DNA of 64,000 nucleotides, from contig NZ_JQJJ01000010.1 in the NCBI RefSeq assembly GCF_000745475.1, forward strand, positions 124,001 to 188,000, in the 5' to 3' direction. Positions 45,661 to 53,735 of the stretch are shown here, one piece after another. Position numbers and translations under genes: made by a program. The notes beneath the pieces are model-generated. The model saw only the letters and a program-made list of their open reading frames with translations. It did not search any database and was not told the DNA's origin. Origin of the DNA: Allobosea sp. UNC402CLCol (GTDB lineage: Bacteria; Pseudomonadota; Alphaproteobacteria; Rhizobiales; Beijerinckiaceae). Position 1 is the stretch's first letter. Each line of letters starts with the position of its first letter.

Positions 45661-46164
45661 TCAGCTTTCCAGCGCCTTGGCGACGCGGCGCATCATCTCG
45701 CCGATGGCGTTGCATTCGTCCTCGCTCAGCACCGTCATCATCGCCTCGATCTCGGCGACATGGATCGCCATCGCCTTGCGGGTCAGAGCCTCGCCCTCCG
45801 GCGTGAGCCAGAGCCTGCGCACGCGCCGGTCCGCCTCGTCGCCGCGCCGCTCGATCAGCCCGCGCCGCTCCAGCACCGGCAGCAGCATGCTCATGGCGCT
45901 GCGCCCGACCAGCAGCTTCCCGGCCAGGGCCTGCTGCGTCAGGCCGGGCACGTGGAAGATGTTGGCGAGCACGTCATAATGGGCGACCTGGATGTCGAGC
46001 GGCGCCAGCGCCTCGCCGAAGGCCTTTTCCCAGAGCGTGTGGACGCGGGCGACCGAAATCCAGTTGCGGAAACGCGGCAGATCCCAGGGCAGAAGCTGGC
46101 GTTCCGGCTCCGGCCTGGACCCCGCAGTCGAAGAGGGCTGGGAAGAGGCTTGCTTTTTGTTCAT
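45661..46164 (-). CDS. MarR family transcriptional regulator
   Basis: The 167-residue dimeric winged-helix repressor has LTQQALAGKLLVGRSAMSML as the recognition region (about 85-105) and the wing LIERRGDEADRRVRRLWLTPEG typical of MarR. A polar N-terminal extension of about 25 residues precedes the fold. The ligand is unknown. A perfect palindrome (46166-46185) lies immediately upstream of its start codon, between it and the divergent hydrolase gene, so it most likely represses both. The ATG at 46164 is chosen because the long upstream frame is antisense to the hydrolase. Confidence 0.92.
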   Translation of the reverse strand: MNKKQASSQPSSTAGSRPEPERQLLPWDLPRFRNWISVARVHTLWEKAFGEALAPLDIQVAHYDVLANIFHVPGLTQQALAGKLLVGRSAMSMLLPVLERRGLIERRGDEADRRVRRLWLTPEGEALTRKAMAIHVAEIEAMMTVLSEDECNAIGEMMRRVAKALES

Positions 46165-46165
46165 G

Positions 46166-46185
46166 GCTGAACATAATAGTTCAGC
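46166..46185. promoter_or_regulatory. Palindromic operator of the MarR-type regulator
   Basis: GCTGAAC-ATAATA-GTTCAGC is a perfect 7-base inverted repeat around six AT bases, a size typical of MarR sites. A further half-site GTTGAAC follows at 46186-46192. It begins one base from the marR start codon and 44 bases from the divergent hydrolase start. Confidence 0.7.
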
Positions 46186-46209
46186 GTTGAACAGATTGGG
46201 CTCCATGCC

Positions 46210-47103
46210 ATGGCCGACACCGCTCTCCGCCTCCTGCGTCCTCTGACCCGGGTCGCCAGCTTCGTGGCGCCCGCGGCAACCGGCAGACTCGCCTTCCGTC
46301 TGTTCTGTACCCCGCCGCGCCGCCCGGCGCGAAACGAAAACGCGTCCGCCGGTGCGCGGAGCGCCGCGGGCCGCCTGGTGGAAGCGGAGGCGATGGCGGT
46401 TCCGTTCCCCTGCGGGAGCGTCACGGCCTATGTCTTCGCGCCGGTCGGGGCCAGCCAGCGCGGCACCGTGCTGCTGGTGCATGGCTGGAACAGCGAAGCG
46501 GCTTTCATGACCGCCTTTGCAGCGCCGCTGCGCGAAGCCGGCTTCCGCGTCGTGGCCTTCGACCTGCCGGCGCATGGCGCCTCGACGGGGCGGGTGCTGA
46601 ACCTGCCGCTCGGGGTGGCCAGCCTGGCGGCGGTGGCGCGCGCCTTCGGGCCGCTGCATGCGATCGTGACGCATTCCTTCGGCGGGGCGATCGCGCTCGC
46701 GGCGCTGGCGGGCTCGGTTCCTGGCCAGCCTCCGGTGAGTGCCGGGCGTCTCGCGATGATCGCCGCGCCCTCCTCGATCAAGCAGATCACGCGGCGGTTC
46801 GGCGCCGGCATCGGGCTCGGCCGGCGCGGCCAGGCGGCGCTCGAACGGCGCATCCATGTCGTCGCCGGCAATCCGGTCGAGGCTTTCGAGGGGCCGGCGC
46901 AGCTCGCCGCGATCGGCGTGCCGACCCTGGTCGTCCATGACCGGCAGGATCGCGAGCTCGATTTCCGCCATGCCGAGGCGCTGGCGGCGGCAGGCTCCTT
47001 CGTCGACCTGGAGGAGACGAGCGGCTTCGGCCATCGCCGCATCCTGCAGGCGAAGCCGGTGATCGAGAGCGTCACGCGCTTCGTCGGTAGCGAAGAGCGT
47101 TAG
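46210..47103 (+). CDS. Alpha/beta-hydrolase, probably controlled by the divergent MarR regulator
   Basis: The 297-residue protein has an alpha/beta-hydrolase core: the oxyanion strand LLVHGWNSEAAF, FDLPAHGASTG, and the nucleophile elbow THSFGGAIALAA (S in H-S-F-G-G). The late catalytic His is likely in SGFGHRRIL, and the Asp in VHDRQDRELDF. The substrate is unknown. The N-terminal 60 residues are basic and may include a membrane-facing helix. The divergent arrangement with marR suggests induction by the compound it degrades. Its stop codon overlaps a dispersed repeat. Confidence 0.88.
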   Translation: MADTALRLLRPLTRVASFVAPAATGRLAFRLFCTPPRRPARNENASAGARSAAGRLVEAEAMAVPFPCGSVTAYVFAPVGASQRGTVLLVHGWNSEAAFMTAFAAPLREAGFRVVAFDLPAHGASTGRVLNLPLGVASLAAVARAFGPLHAIVTHSFGGAIALAALAGSVPGQPPVSAGRLAMIAAPSSIKQITRRFGAGIGLGRRGQAALERRIHVVAGNPVEAFEGPAQLAAIGVPTLVVHDRQDRELDFRHAEALAAAGSFVDLEETSGFGHRRILQAKPVIESVTRFVGSEER

Positions 47104-47204
47104 AGTATTTCCGCGTTTCTCCGAATCGCAGAAATGCCCTATCTCTTTGTTTTAACGCATTTTCTTCACGCGAGCCGGTGTCCACTTCGCTCGAAAATGC
47201 TCTA
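47101..47204. repeat. Complete copy of a rhizobial intergenic element with inverted ends
   Basis: The ends TAGAGTATTTCCG and CGAAAATGCTCTA are near-perfect inverted repeats. The interior holds CTCTTTGTTTTAACGCATTT and CCGGTGTCCACTTCGC, which are familiar from many Rhizobiales genomes. It overlaps the stop codon of the hydrolase and fills the gap to hemH. A partial copy is at 34061-34098. Confidence 0.75.
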
Positions 47205-47211
47205 GCTTGCC

Positions 47212-48276
47212 TCAGAGCCAGCCCATCAATTCGCGCTGCACGACTTCGGCGATGACGTCGATACCCTCGGCGGAATCGTTGAGGCAGGGCAGATAGGCGA
47301 ATTTTTCGCCGCCATTGTGCAGGAAGATCTCGCGGTTCTCGCCGTCGAGCTCCTCAAGCGTCTCCAGGCAATCGGCCGAGAAGCCCGGCGCCACGATCGC
47401 CATCGACTTCTTCCCGGCCAGCGCCAGCGCCTTCACCGTCTCGTCGGTATAGGGCTGCAACCATTCGTCCGGCCCGAAGCGCGACTGGAAGGTCAGCGGG
47501 AAACGCTCCTCGGAGAGGCCGAGCTCGGCGCGCAGCAGCCGCCAGGTCTTCACGCATTGGCAGTAATAGGGGTCGCCTTTGAGCAGGTAGTCCTTCGGCA
47601 TGCCGTGGAAGGAGCAGAGGAGGACCTCCGGCTCGAAATCGAGCTTGGCCAGCGATGCCCGCATCGAGCGGGCGAGCGCGCCGATATAGGCGGGGTCGTC
47701 GTGATAGGGCGGCGAGACGCGCACCGCCGGCTGCCAGCGCATCTGCATCAGCGCGCGGAAGGCCTGGTCGCAGGCCGTGGCCGAGGTTGGCGCGGCATAT
47801 TGCGGATAAAGCGGCACCAGCAGGATGCGGTCGCAGCCCTGGTCGAGCAGGGCCTTCAAACGGCTCTTCACATCGGGCAGGCCGTAGCGCATCGCCCAGT
47901 CGAAGACGACGCGCTCGCCGGCCAGCGGCTTCAGGCGCTCTGCAAGCTGCTCGGTCTGCGAGCGCGTGATGGTCTTGAGCGGACCCTCATTGCGCTCGTT
48001 GTTCCAGATCGAGGCGTAGTCCTTGCCTTTGCGGCCCGGCCGCGTCGACAGGATGATCAGGTTGAGGATCGGCCACCATTTCCAGCGCGGCTCCTCGATG
48101 ACGCGCCGGTCCGAGAGGAACTCCTTGAGATAGGCGCGCATCGGCCAGTAGCCGGTGCCTTCCGGTGTGCCGAGATTCATCAGCAGCACGCCGATGCGGC
48201 CGTATCGGGCTTGCGGGTGATCCGGCGGGAGCGGAACGGCTTCGCGGGCCGGGGCCGTGGCGATGTCAGCAGTCAT
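47212..48276 (-). CDS. hemH: Ferrochelatase
   Basis: The 354-residue enzyme inserts ferrous iron into protoporphyrin IX, the last step of protoheme synthesis. Visible features are GVLLMNLGTPEGTGYWPMR, LVPLYPQYAAPTSATACDQ, LLCSFHGMPKDYLLKGDPYY (the conserved S-F-H-G-x-P with the catalytic His) and FQSRFGPDEWLQPYTDE. The length fits bacterial HemH. The ATG at 48276 is preferred over the longer frame start, which lies in the intergenic region of the divergent nucleotidase. It is probably a single-gene unit at the membrane-cytosol interface. Confidence 0.95.
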   Translation of the reverse strand: MTADIATAPAREAVPLPPDHPQARYGRIGVLLMNLGTPEGTGYWPMRAYLKEFLSDRRVIEEPRWKWWPILNLIILSTRPGRKGKDYASIWNNERNEGPLKTITRSQTEQLAERLKPLAGERVVFDWAMRYGLPDVKSRLKALLDQGCDRILLVPLYPQYAAPTSATACDQAFRALMQMRWQPAVRVSPPYHDDPAYIGALARSMRASLAKLDFEPEVLLCSFHGMPKDYLLKGDPYYCQCVKTWRLLRAELGLSEERFPLTFQSRFGPDEWLQPYTDETVKALALAGKKSMAIVAPGFSADCLETLEELDGENREIFLHNGGEKFAYLPCLNDSAEGIDVIAEVVQRELMGWL

Positions 48277-48454
48277 GAGCGCAGGCTCTCCTTGCGCTCG
48301 TGATTTAGACGAGTTCGCGCTTTCGTCCAGCCTTGAAGAGAGGGGACGGGCCGGGTGCGACATCGCCGACAGGCAGGTCCGGGGCCGAAAGGCATCTGGT
48401 CAGCGCGGCGCGTCTCTTGCTAGTCTGGACACCTTCTCAAGAGGGGCGCCCGCC

Positions 48455-49978
48455 ATGACAAAGCTGACACGTCGCAAAGCCCTCGGCGTTCTTGCCGCCC
48501 CTGCGGCCCTTGCCGCGACGGCGCCCGCCGCGATGGCGCAGCAGCCGGCGCCGAGCTTCACGCTGCTGCTGGTCAACGACATCTACAAGATGAGCGACGA
48601 CAAGGGCCGCGGCGGCTTCGCGCGCGCCGCCGGCATCGCCAAGGCGGAGCGCGCCAAGGGCGTGCCGGTGCTGTTTTGCCATGCCGGCGACTGCTACTCG
48701 CCCTCGCTGATGTCGGGCTTCGACCAGGGCGCGCATATCGTCGCGATGCAGAACAAGATGGGCCTCGACGTCTTCGTGCCGGGCAATCACGAGTTCGATT
48801 TCGGCAAGGAGAACTATCTCAAGCTCGTCGCCGCGCAGACCTATCCGACCTTCGCCGCCAATCTGCGCGATGCGGCCGGCAACCCGCTGCCCGGCCACAA
48901 GGACAGCCAGATCTTCGAGCTCGGCGGCATCAAGGTCGGCGTCATCGGCACGGCCTATGATCCGACGCCGCAGATCTCCAATCCCGGCGACCTGAAATTC
49001 TCCTCGACCATGGAGGCGCTCAAGCGCGAGGCCAGGGCGCTGAGGGGGCAGGGCGCCGATATCCTCGTCGCCGTCGTCCATGCCGACCGGGCGATGGACA
49101 ACGAGATCGTGCGCTCGCGCGTCGTCGACGTCCTGCTCACCGGCCACGACCACGACCTCGCCATCGCCTATGACGGCAAGGTGGTGATGGTGGAGTCGAA
49201 CGAGGAGGGCAATTACGTCACTGCCATCGACATCGCGGTCAGCATCAAGGGCGAGGGCGCGGCGCGGCAGGTGACGTGGAGCCCGACCTTCCGGGTCAAC
49301 GATTCCCGCTCGGCGACGCCGGACCCGGAGGTCGCGGCCATCGTCAAGGGCTACGAAGGGGAACTCTCGAAGGAGCTCGACGTCGATGTCGCCAAGCTCA
49401 ACGTGCCGCTCGACTCGCGCACGGGCGTCATCCGCACGCAGGAGGCGGCGATCGGCAACCTGATCGCGGACGCGATCCGGGCCGCCACCGGCGCGCAGCT
49501 CGCCATCACCAATGCCGGCGGCATCCGCGCCAACAAGCAATATGCGGCCGGCACGACGCTGACGCGGCGCGACGTGCTGAGCGAACTGCCCTTCGGCAAT
49601 GCCACCGTCATGGTCGAGATCACCGGCAAGGACGTGAAGGACGCGATCGAGAACGGGCTTTCGCCGGCGCCGCAGGGCTCGGGCAAGTTTCCGGTCGTGT
49701 CAGGGCTGAAGTTCGAGGCGGATATCAAGCAGCCGGTCGGCTCGCGCGTCACTGCGCTCACCCTGACCGACGGCACGCCGATCGACCCGGCCGGCAAATA
49801 CACCGTCGCCTCCAACAACTTCATGCTCGAAGGCGGCGACGGCTATACCGCGCTCGGCCGCGGCAAGACGCTGATCGGCCTGACCGACGGCAAGCTGATG
49901 GCCAATGAGGTGATGGTCTATCTGCGCCGGCTCGGGACGATCGACGCCAAGGTCGAGGGGCGGGCGGTCTTGAAGTGA
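48455..49978 (+). CDS. Exported bifunctional metallophosphatase/5'-nucleotidase
   Basis: The 507-residue periplasmic enzyme has a twin-arginine-like signal (TRRKALGVLAAPAALAATAPAAMA), an N-terminal metallophosphatase domain (VNDIYKM in place of the usual D-x-H, HAGDCYSPS, PGNHEFDFG, LLTGHDHDLA) and a C-terminal 5'-nucleotidase substrate domain (NAGGIRA, LPFGNATVMVEITG, NNFMLEGGDGYTAL). It would dephosphorylate nucleotides to nucleosides for uptake. The first metal motif reads N-D-I-Y, so the first histidine appears replaced by Tyr. Its stop overlaps the next gene's GTG. Confidence 0.9.
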   Translation: MTKLTRRKALGVLAAPAALAATAPAAMAQQPAPSFTLLLVNDIYKMSDDKGRGGFARAAGIAKAERAKGVPVLFCHAGDCYSPSLMSGFDQGAHIVAMQNKMGLDVFVPGNHEFDFGKENYLKLVAAQTYPTFAANLRDAAGNPLPGHKDSQIFELGGIKVGVIGTAYDPTPQISNPGDLKFSSTMEALKREARALRGQGADILVAVVHADRAMDNEIVRSRVVDVLLTGHDHDLAIAYDGKVVMVESNEEGNYVTAIDIAVSIKGEGAARQVTWSPTFRVNDSRSATPDPEVAAIVKGYEGELSKELDVDVAKLNVPLDSRTGVIRTQEAAIGNLIADAIRAATGAQLAITNAGGIRANKQYAAGTTLTRRDVLSELPFGNATVMVEITGKDVKDAIENGLSPAPQGSGKFPVVSGLKFEADIKQPVGSRVTALTLTDGTPIDPAGKYTVASNNFMLEGGDGYTALGRGKTLIGLTDGKLMANEVMVYLRRLGTIDAKVEGRAVLK

Positions 49979-50673
49979 GCTGCAGCAAGGCGCTCGCGGC
50001 TTTCCTGGCGAGCGGGAATTCCCGGGGCTGGCGCGACCTGCCGGTCTTTGCTCCCGGTGCGGAGGCTGCACGCGCCTGCGCCGCCGTGGATGCCGAGCGG
50101 GCTGCGGGCCATGTCGTGGCGCCGGCCCCGGAACGGGTGTTCGCGGCGCTCAGCCTGACACCGCTCGATGCGGTTCGCGCCGTCATCCTTGGACAGGACC
50201 CCTATCCGACGCCCGGCCATGCCAACGGGCTCGCCTTCTCCTATGTCGGGCCGCCGCCGCTGCCGCGCTCGCTCGTCAATATCTACAAGGAGCGCGCGGA
50301 GGATCTCGGGCTACCGGCGCCGGGCGATGGTGACCTGACGCGCTGGGCGCAGCAGGGCGTGCTGCTGCTCAACACGGCGCTGACCGTGCGCGAGGGCGCG
50401 AGCAAGGCGGGTTCGCATCTTCAATTGGGCTGGGGCAAGGTCACCGACGAGATCATCGCCGCCATCGCGCGGATGCGGCCGCATGTCGTCTTCCTGCTCT
50501 GGGGCGCGCCGGCGCAGACGAAGCGGCCGCTGATCGACGAGAGCCGGCATCTGGTCATCGCCAGCGCCCATCCGTCGCCGTTGTCGGCAAGGCGGGGATT
50601 TTTTGGGTCGAAGCCGTTCAGCCGGGCGAATGCCTGGCTGGAGGAGCAGGGGGAAAAGGCGATCGACTGGTGA
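49975..50673 (+). CDS. ung: Family 1 uracil-DNA glycosylase
   Basis: The 232-residue enzyme removes uracil from DNA. The water-activating motif GQDPYPTPGHANGLAFS has the catalytic D75, and the second motif is HPSPLSA near residue 200 with the catalytic His. VLLLNTALTVREGASKAGSH is the typical central segment. The start is a GTG at 49975 in a GTGA overlap with the nucleotidase gene, so the two are translationally coupled. Its product acts in nucleotide and DNA maintenance, which fits the neighbouring nucleotidase loosely. Confidence 0.95.
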   Translation: MSCSKALAAFLASGNSRGWRDLPVFAPGAEAARACAAVDAERAAGHVVAPAPERVFAALSLTPLDAVRAVILGQDPYPTPGHANGLAFSYVGPPPLPRSLVNIYKERAEDLGLPAPGDGDLTRWAQQGVLLLNTALTVREGASKAGSHLQLGWGKVTDEIIAAIARMRPHVVFLLWGAPAQTKRPLIDESRHLVIASAHPSPLSARRGFFGSKPFSRANAWLEEQGEKAIDW

Positions 50674-50679
50674 GGGGCG

Positions 50680-50708
50680 CCTTCCTTCTCCCGCAAGGGG
50701 GGAAGGGA
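50680..50708. repeat. Degenerate copy of the CCTTCCTTCTCCC element
   Basis: The sequence CCTTCCTTCTCCCgcaaGGGGGGAAGGGA matches the first module of the elements at 23161 and 53570. It lies between the convergent uracil-DNA glycosylase and PaaK-like genes and can form a terminator-like hairpin. Confidence 0.6.
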
Positions 50709-50732
50709 GCGCGCAGGCTTCGGAGGCGGTCG

Positions 50733-51965
50733 CTACCCTACCGGTCGCTCGTCCGCGATGACCTTGCCGTCGTTCGGCAGGGCGCCGAGCGGCAGGATCT
50801 CGACTGCGCCCTTGAGCTTGGTCACCTGCTGCAGCGTCGAGGACATTGCGTCGACCAGCCCGGCCGGCTCGGCATAAATCTCGGCCTTCAGGGTCATGGT
50901 GTCGACCTCGTCGGCGCGGCCGACAACGAGGCGGAGCTTGGCGATCTCGGCATGGCGCCTGGCGATCTCGGCGACCTGCTCGGGGCGCACGAACATGCCC
51001 TTGATCTTCGCCGTCTGGTCGGCGCGGCCCATCCAGCCCCTGATGCGGGTGTTGGTGCGTCCGCAGGCGCTGATGCCGGGCAGGACGGCGGTGAGATCAC
51101 CGACGGCCAGCCGGATCTGCGGATGATGCGGGTCGAGATTGGTGACGACGACCTCGCCGACCTCGCCCTCCGGGACCGGGTCGCCGGTGCCGGGGCGGAC
51201 GATCTCGACGATCAAATTCTCGTTGAGGACCATGCCCTCGCGGGCCGAGGTCTCATAGGCGATGACGCCGATATCGGCGGTGGCATAGAGCTGGTAGGCG
51301 TCGATGCCGCGCTCCCTGACCCAGGCCTGGAGCGAGGGTGGGAAGGCCGCGCCGGAGACGACGGCGCGCTTGATCGAGGCAATGTCGACGCCGCGGGCAT
51401 CGGCGGCCTCGATCAGGATCTTGAGGAAGTCGGGTGTGCCGGCATAGGCGCTCGGGCGGTAGGCCGCGATCACCTCCATCTGCTGCTCGGTATTGCCGGG
51501 ACCTGCCGGGATGACGGCGCAGCCGGCGGCACGCGCGGCCGAGTCCATGATGAAGCCGCCCGGCGTCAGATGATAGCTCAGCGTGTTCAACACGATGTCG
51601 CCCGGCCGGAAGCCGGCGGCGACGAGCCCGCGCGCGGCACCCCAGGCGTCGCTCGCCGTGCCTTCCGGCTCGAAGATCGGGCCGGGCGAGGTGAAGAGCC
51701 GCCCGAAGGAGCCGGGAGCGGAGGGGACGAGGCCGCCAAAGGGCAGGAAGGCCTTCTGCAGGGCCGGAAGATCGGCCTTGCGCAGGATCGGCAGGCGGGC
51801 CAGCGCCTTGCGGTCGGTGATCCCGGCGGGGTCGATGCCGCTGAGACGCTCGGCATAGGCCGGGGCGCGCATCGCAGCCGCAAGCAGCCCCGGCAGGCGC
51901 GCGAAGAGATCGGCCTCGCGAATCTCGGGGGGACGGGTCTCCAGATCGTCGTGATGCGCGTTCAT
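50733..51965 (-). CDS. PaaK-like AMP-forming CoA ligase (phenylacetate-CoA ligase family)
   Basis: The 410-residue enzyme is an adenylate-forming ligase that activates a carboxylate to its CoA thioester. It has a degenerate phosphate loop (LFTSPGPIFEPEG), LNTLSYHLTPGGFIMDSAAR, AYAGTPDFLKILIE, YQLYATADIGVIAYE in the adenylate site and the C-terminal PaaK domain (GRADQTAKIKGMFVRPEQV with K-I-K-G). Homologues handle phenylacetate and related aromatic acids. It is downstream of a branched-chain-type transporter operon with a zinc protease gene between, so a role in the same pathway is plausible. Exact substrate unknown. Confidence 0.88.
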   Translation of the reverse strand: MNAHHDDLETRPPEIREADLFARLPGLLAAAMRAPAYAERLSGIDPAGITDRKALARLPILRKADLPALQKAFLPFGGLVPSAPGSFGRLFTSPGPIFEPEGTASDAWGAARGLVAAGFRPGDIVLNTLSYHLTPGGFIMDSAARAAGCAVIPAGPGNTEQQMEVIAAYRPSAYAGTPDFLKILIEAADARGVDIASIKRAVVSGAAFPPSLQAWVRERGIDAYQLYATADIGVIAYETSAREGMVLNENLIVEIVRPGTGDPVPEGEVGEVVVTNLDPHHPQIRLAVGDLTAVLPGISACGRTNTRIRGWMGRADQTAKIKGMFVRPEQVAEIARRHAEIAKLRLVVGRADEVDTMTLKAEIYAEPAGLVDAMSSTLQQVTKLKGAVEILPLGALPNDGKVIADERPVG

Positions 51966-52006
51966 CTGTCGGGTCCCAGGTCGTGATCTCGTTCGGGGCC
52001 GCGCCG

Positions 52007-52687
52007 TCAGCGGATGACGCGCAGCAGGCGCAGGAAATTGAGCAGGCCGATCAGCGCGCCGGCGACATAGGTGAGGGCCGCAGCCCGCAGCACGCCGCGG
52101 GCGGCAGGCAAGTCGTGCCGGTCGAGATAGCCGTCCCCGGCGAGGATCGGCAGCGCCTTGCCGAAGCTGGCGTCGAATTCGAGCGGCAGCGTCACCAGAT
52201 GCACGATGAGCCCGATGCCGAGCAGCGCCACGGCAAGGCCGAACTGCATCAGGCCCAAGGCCGGCAGATGCGTCACCGCCGCGACCAGCGGGGCGGTGAT
52301 CAGGATCGCCATGGCGACCTTGTCGACGATCCCCATCGTGCGGGCGAGCATGCTGCGCGCCGCGAGCAGCGTGCTGCCTTCCGCATGCTGGATGGCGTGG
52401 CCGACCTCATGGGCGGCCACCGCAACGGCCGTGATCGAACGGCCGTCATGGTTGTCGCGCGAGAGGCGCACGGTGCGCGCCTCCGGATCGTAGTGATCGC
52501 CGCCCTCGGTGGTCTCCACCGCGACGGCGCCGAGCTGGAAGCGGTCGAGCAGATGCCGCGCCAGTTCGCCGCCGGTTCCCGGCAGGTCCGGCCGGGCGAC
52601 GGCATGGCGGCTCATCTGGCTGCGGACCCAGGCCTGTGGCCCGAAGATCAGCAGGAGAACCAGCAGGGCTGCCACGGCGTAGAGCAT
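52007..52687 (-). CDS. Membrane zinc metallopeptidase (YugP/DUF2268-like neutral protease)
   Basis: The 226-residue membrane protein has an N-terminal helix (AVAALLVLLLIFGPQAWV), a zinc site HEVGHAIQH (H-E-x-x-H at about 110-114) and two or three C-terminal membrane segments (LPALGLMQFGLAVALLGIGLIVHL among them). This matches the YugP family of zinc metallopeptidases. The substrate is unknown; processing of membrane proteins is inferred from location. It lies in the liv-type cluster on the same strand, 28 bases after the LivF-like gene, and may be co-transcribed. Confidence 0.88.
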   Translation of the reverse strand: MLYAVAALLVLLLIFGPQAWVRSQMSRHAVARPDLPGTGGELARHLLDRFQLGAVAVETTEGGDHYDPEARTVRLSRDNHDGRSITAVAVAAHEVGHAIQHAEGSTLLAARSMLARTMGIVDKVAMAILITAPLVAAVTHLPALGLMQFGLAVALLGIGLIVHLVTLPLEFDASFGKALPILAGDGYLDRHDLPAARGVLRAAALTYVAGALIGLLNFLRLLRVIR

Positions 52688-52715
52688 GGTGATCGACCGT
52701 CGAACCCGTCCCGTC

Positions 52716-53561
52716 TCAGGAGAGCCAGCGCTTGCGGCGCTTGTAGCTCTTCACCTCGCGGAAGGACTTCTTGTCGCCTTCCGCCACGCCGAGATAGAAT
52801 TCCTTCACGTCCTCGTTCTCGCGCAGCATCTTCGCGTCGCCATCCATGACGACGCGGCCGGTCTCCATGATATAGCCATAGGTGGCATAGCGCAGCGCCA
52901 TATTGGTGTTCTGCTCGGCAACGAGGAAGGATACCCCTTCATCGGCGTTGAGCTGGCGCACGATCTCGAAGATCTCCTCGACGATCTGCGGGGCGAGACC
53001 CATCGAGGGCTCGTCGAGCAGGATCATCTTGGGGTTCGACATCATCGCCCGGCCTATGGCGCACATCTGCTGTTCGCCGCCGGAGGTATAGCCGGCCTGC
53101 GAGGTCCGCCGCTGCTTCAGCCGCGGGAACAGCGTGTAGATCTTCTCAAGGTCGCGCTTGATCGCGGCATTGCCGTCGCGGCGGGTGAAGGCGCCGGTCA
53201 GCAGATTCTCCTCGATCGAGAGATGGCCGAAGCAGTGGCGGCCTTCCATGACCTGGATGCAGCCGCGCCGGACGAGCTCGTTCGGCGAGAGCTTGTCGAC
53301 GCGCTCGCCGTCGAAGACGATCGAGCCCTTGGTGACCTCGCCGCGCTCCGCCTTGAGCAGGTTGGAGATCGCCTTCAGCGTCGTGGTCTTGCCGGCGCCG
53401 TTGGCGCCGAGGATCGCGACGATGCCCTGGCGCGGCACGGTGAGCGAGACGCCCTTCAGCACCAGCACGACATGGTCGTAGATGACCTCGATATTGTTGA
53501 GCGACAGGATGGTGTCGCGCGCGGTCGCTGCGGCCGGTTTTTCGAGGGTGGCGGTCGACAT
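52716..53561 (-). CDS. livF: LivF-like ABC transporter ATP-binding protein
   Basis: The 281-residue cytosolic ATPase of a branched-chain amino acid type (HAAT) importer has Walker A GANGAGKTT, the signature SGGEQQMCAIGRAMM, Walker B MILLDEPSMGLAP and the switch VAEQN. It has a short extra C-terminal tail (KSFREVKSYKRRKRW). It pairs with the LivG-like ATPase at 57351. It is separated from the binding protein by a large inverted-repeat hairpin (53570-53705) within the same transcription unit. Confidence 0.93.
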   Translation of the reverse strand: MSTATLEKPAAATARDTILSLNNIEVIYDHVVLVLKGVSLTVPRQGIVAILGANGAGKTTTLKAISNLLKAERGEVTKGSIVFDGERVDKLSPNELVRRGCIQVMEGRHCFGHLSIEENLLTGAFTRRDGNAAIKRDLEKIYTLFPRLKQRRTSQAGYTSGGEQQMCAIGRAMMSNPKMILLDEPSMGLAPQIVEEIFEIVRQLNADEGVSFLVAEQNTNMALRYATYGYIMETGRVVMDGDAKMLRENEDVKEFYLGVAEGDKKSFREVKSYKRRKRWLS

Positions 53562-53569
53562 CTCACACT

Positions 53570-53705
53570 CCTTCCTTCTCCCCTCGGGGGAGAAGGTGGC
53601 CCGGCGGAGCCGGGTCGGATGAGGGACATGACGGATGAGAACGGAGCAAGTCTGCCCTCATCCGTCTGCTTCGCAGACACCTTCTCCCCGAGGGGAGAAG
53701 GAAGG
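53570..53705. repeat. Large hairpin made of two inverted copies of the CCTTCTCCC element
   Basis: Copy one (53570-53625) reads CCTTCCTTCTCCCC-tcg-GGGGAGAAGG, then GGCCCGGCGGAGCCGGGTC and GGATGAGGG. Copy two (53655-53705) is the inverted form, CCCTCATCC to GGGGAGAAGGAAGG. Read together they can fold into one stem of about 136 bases. It lies inside the operon, between the binding-protein gene and livF. Confidence 0.8.
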
Positions 53706-53735
53706 CGGGGGCGGCGCGAACCGCCCCCTTTGTCG

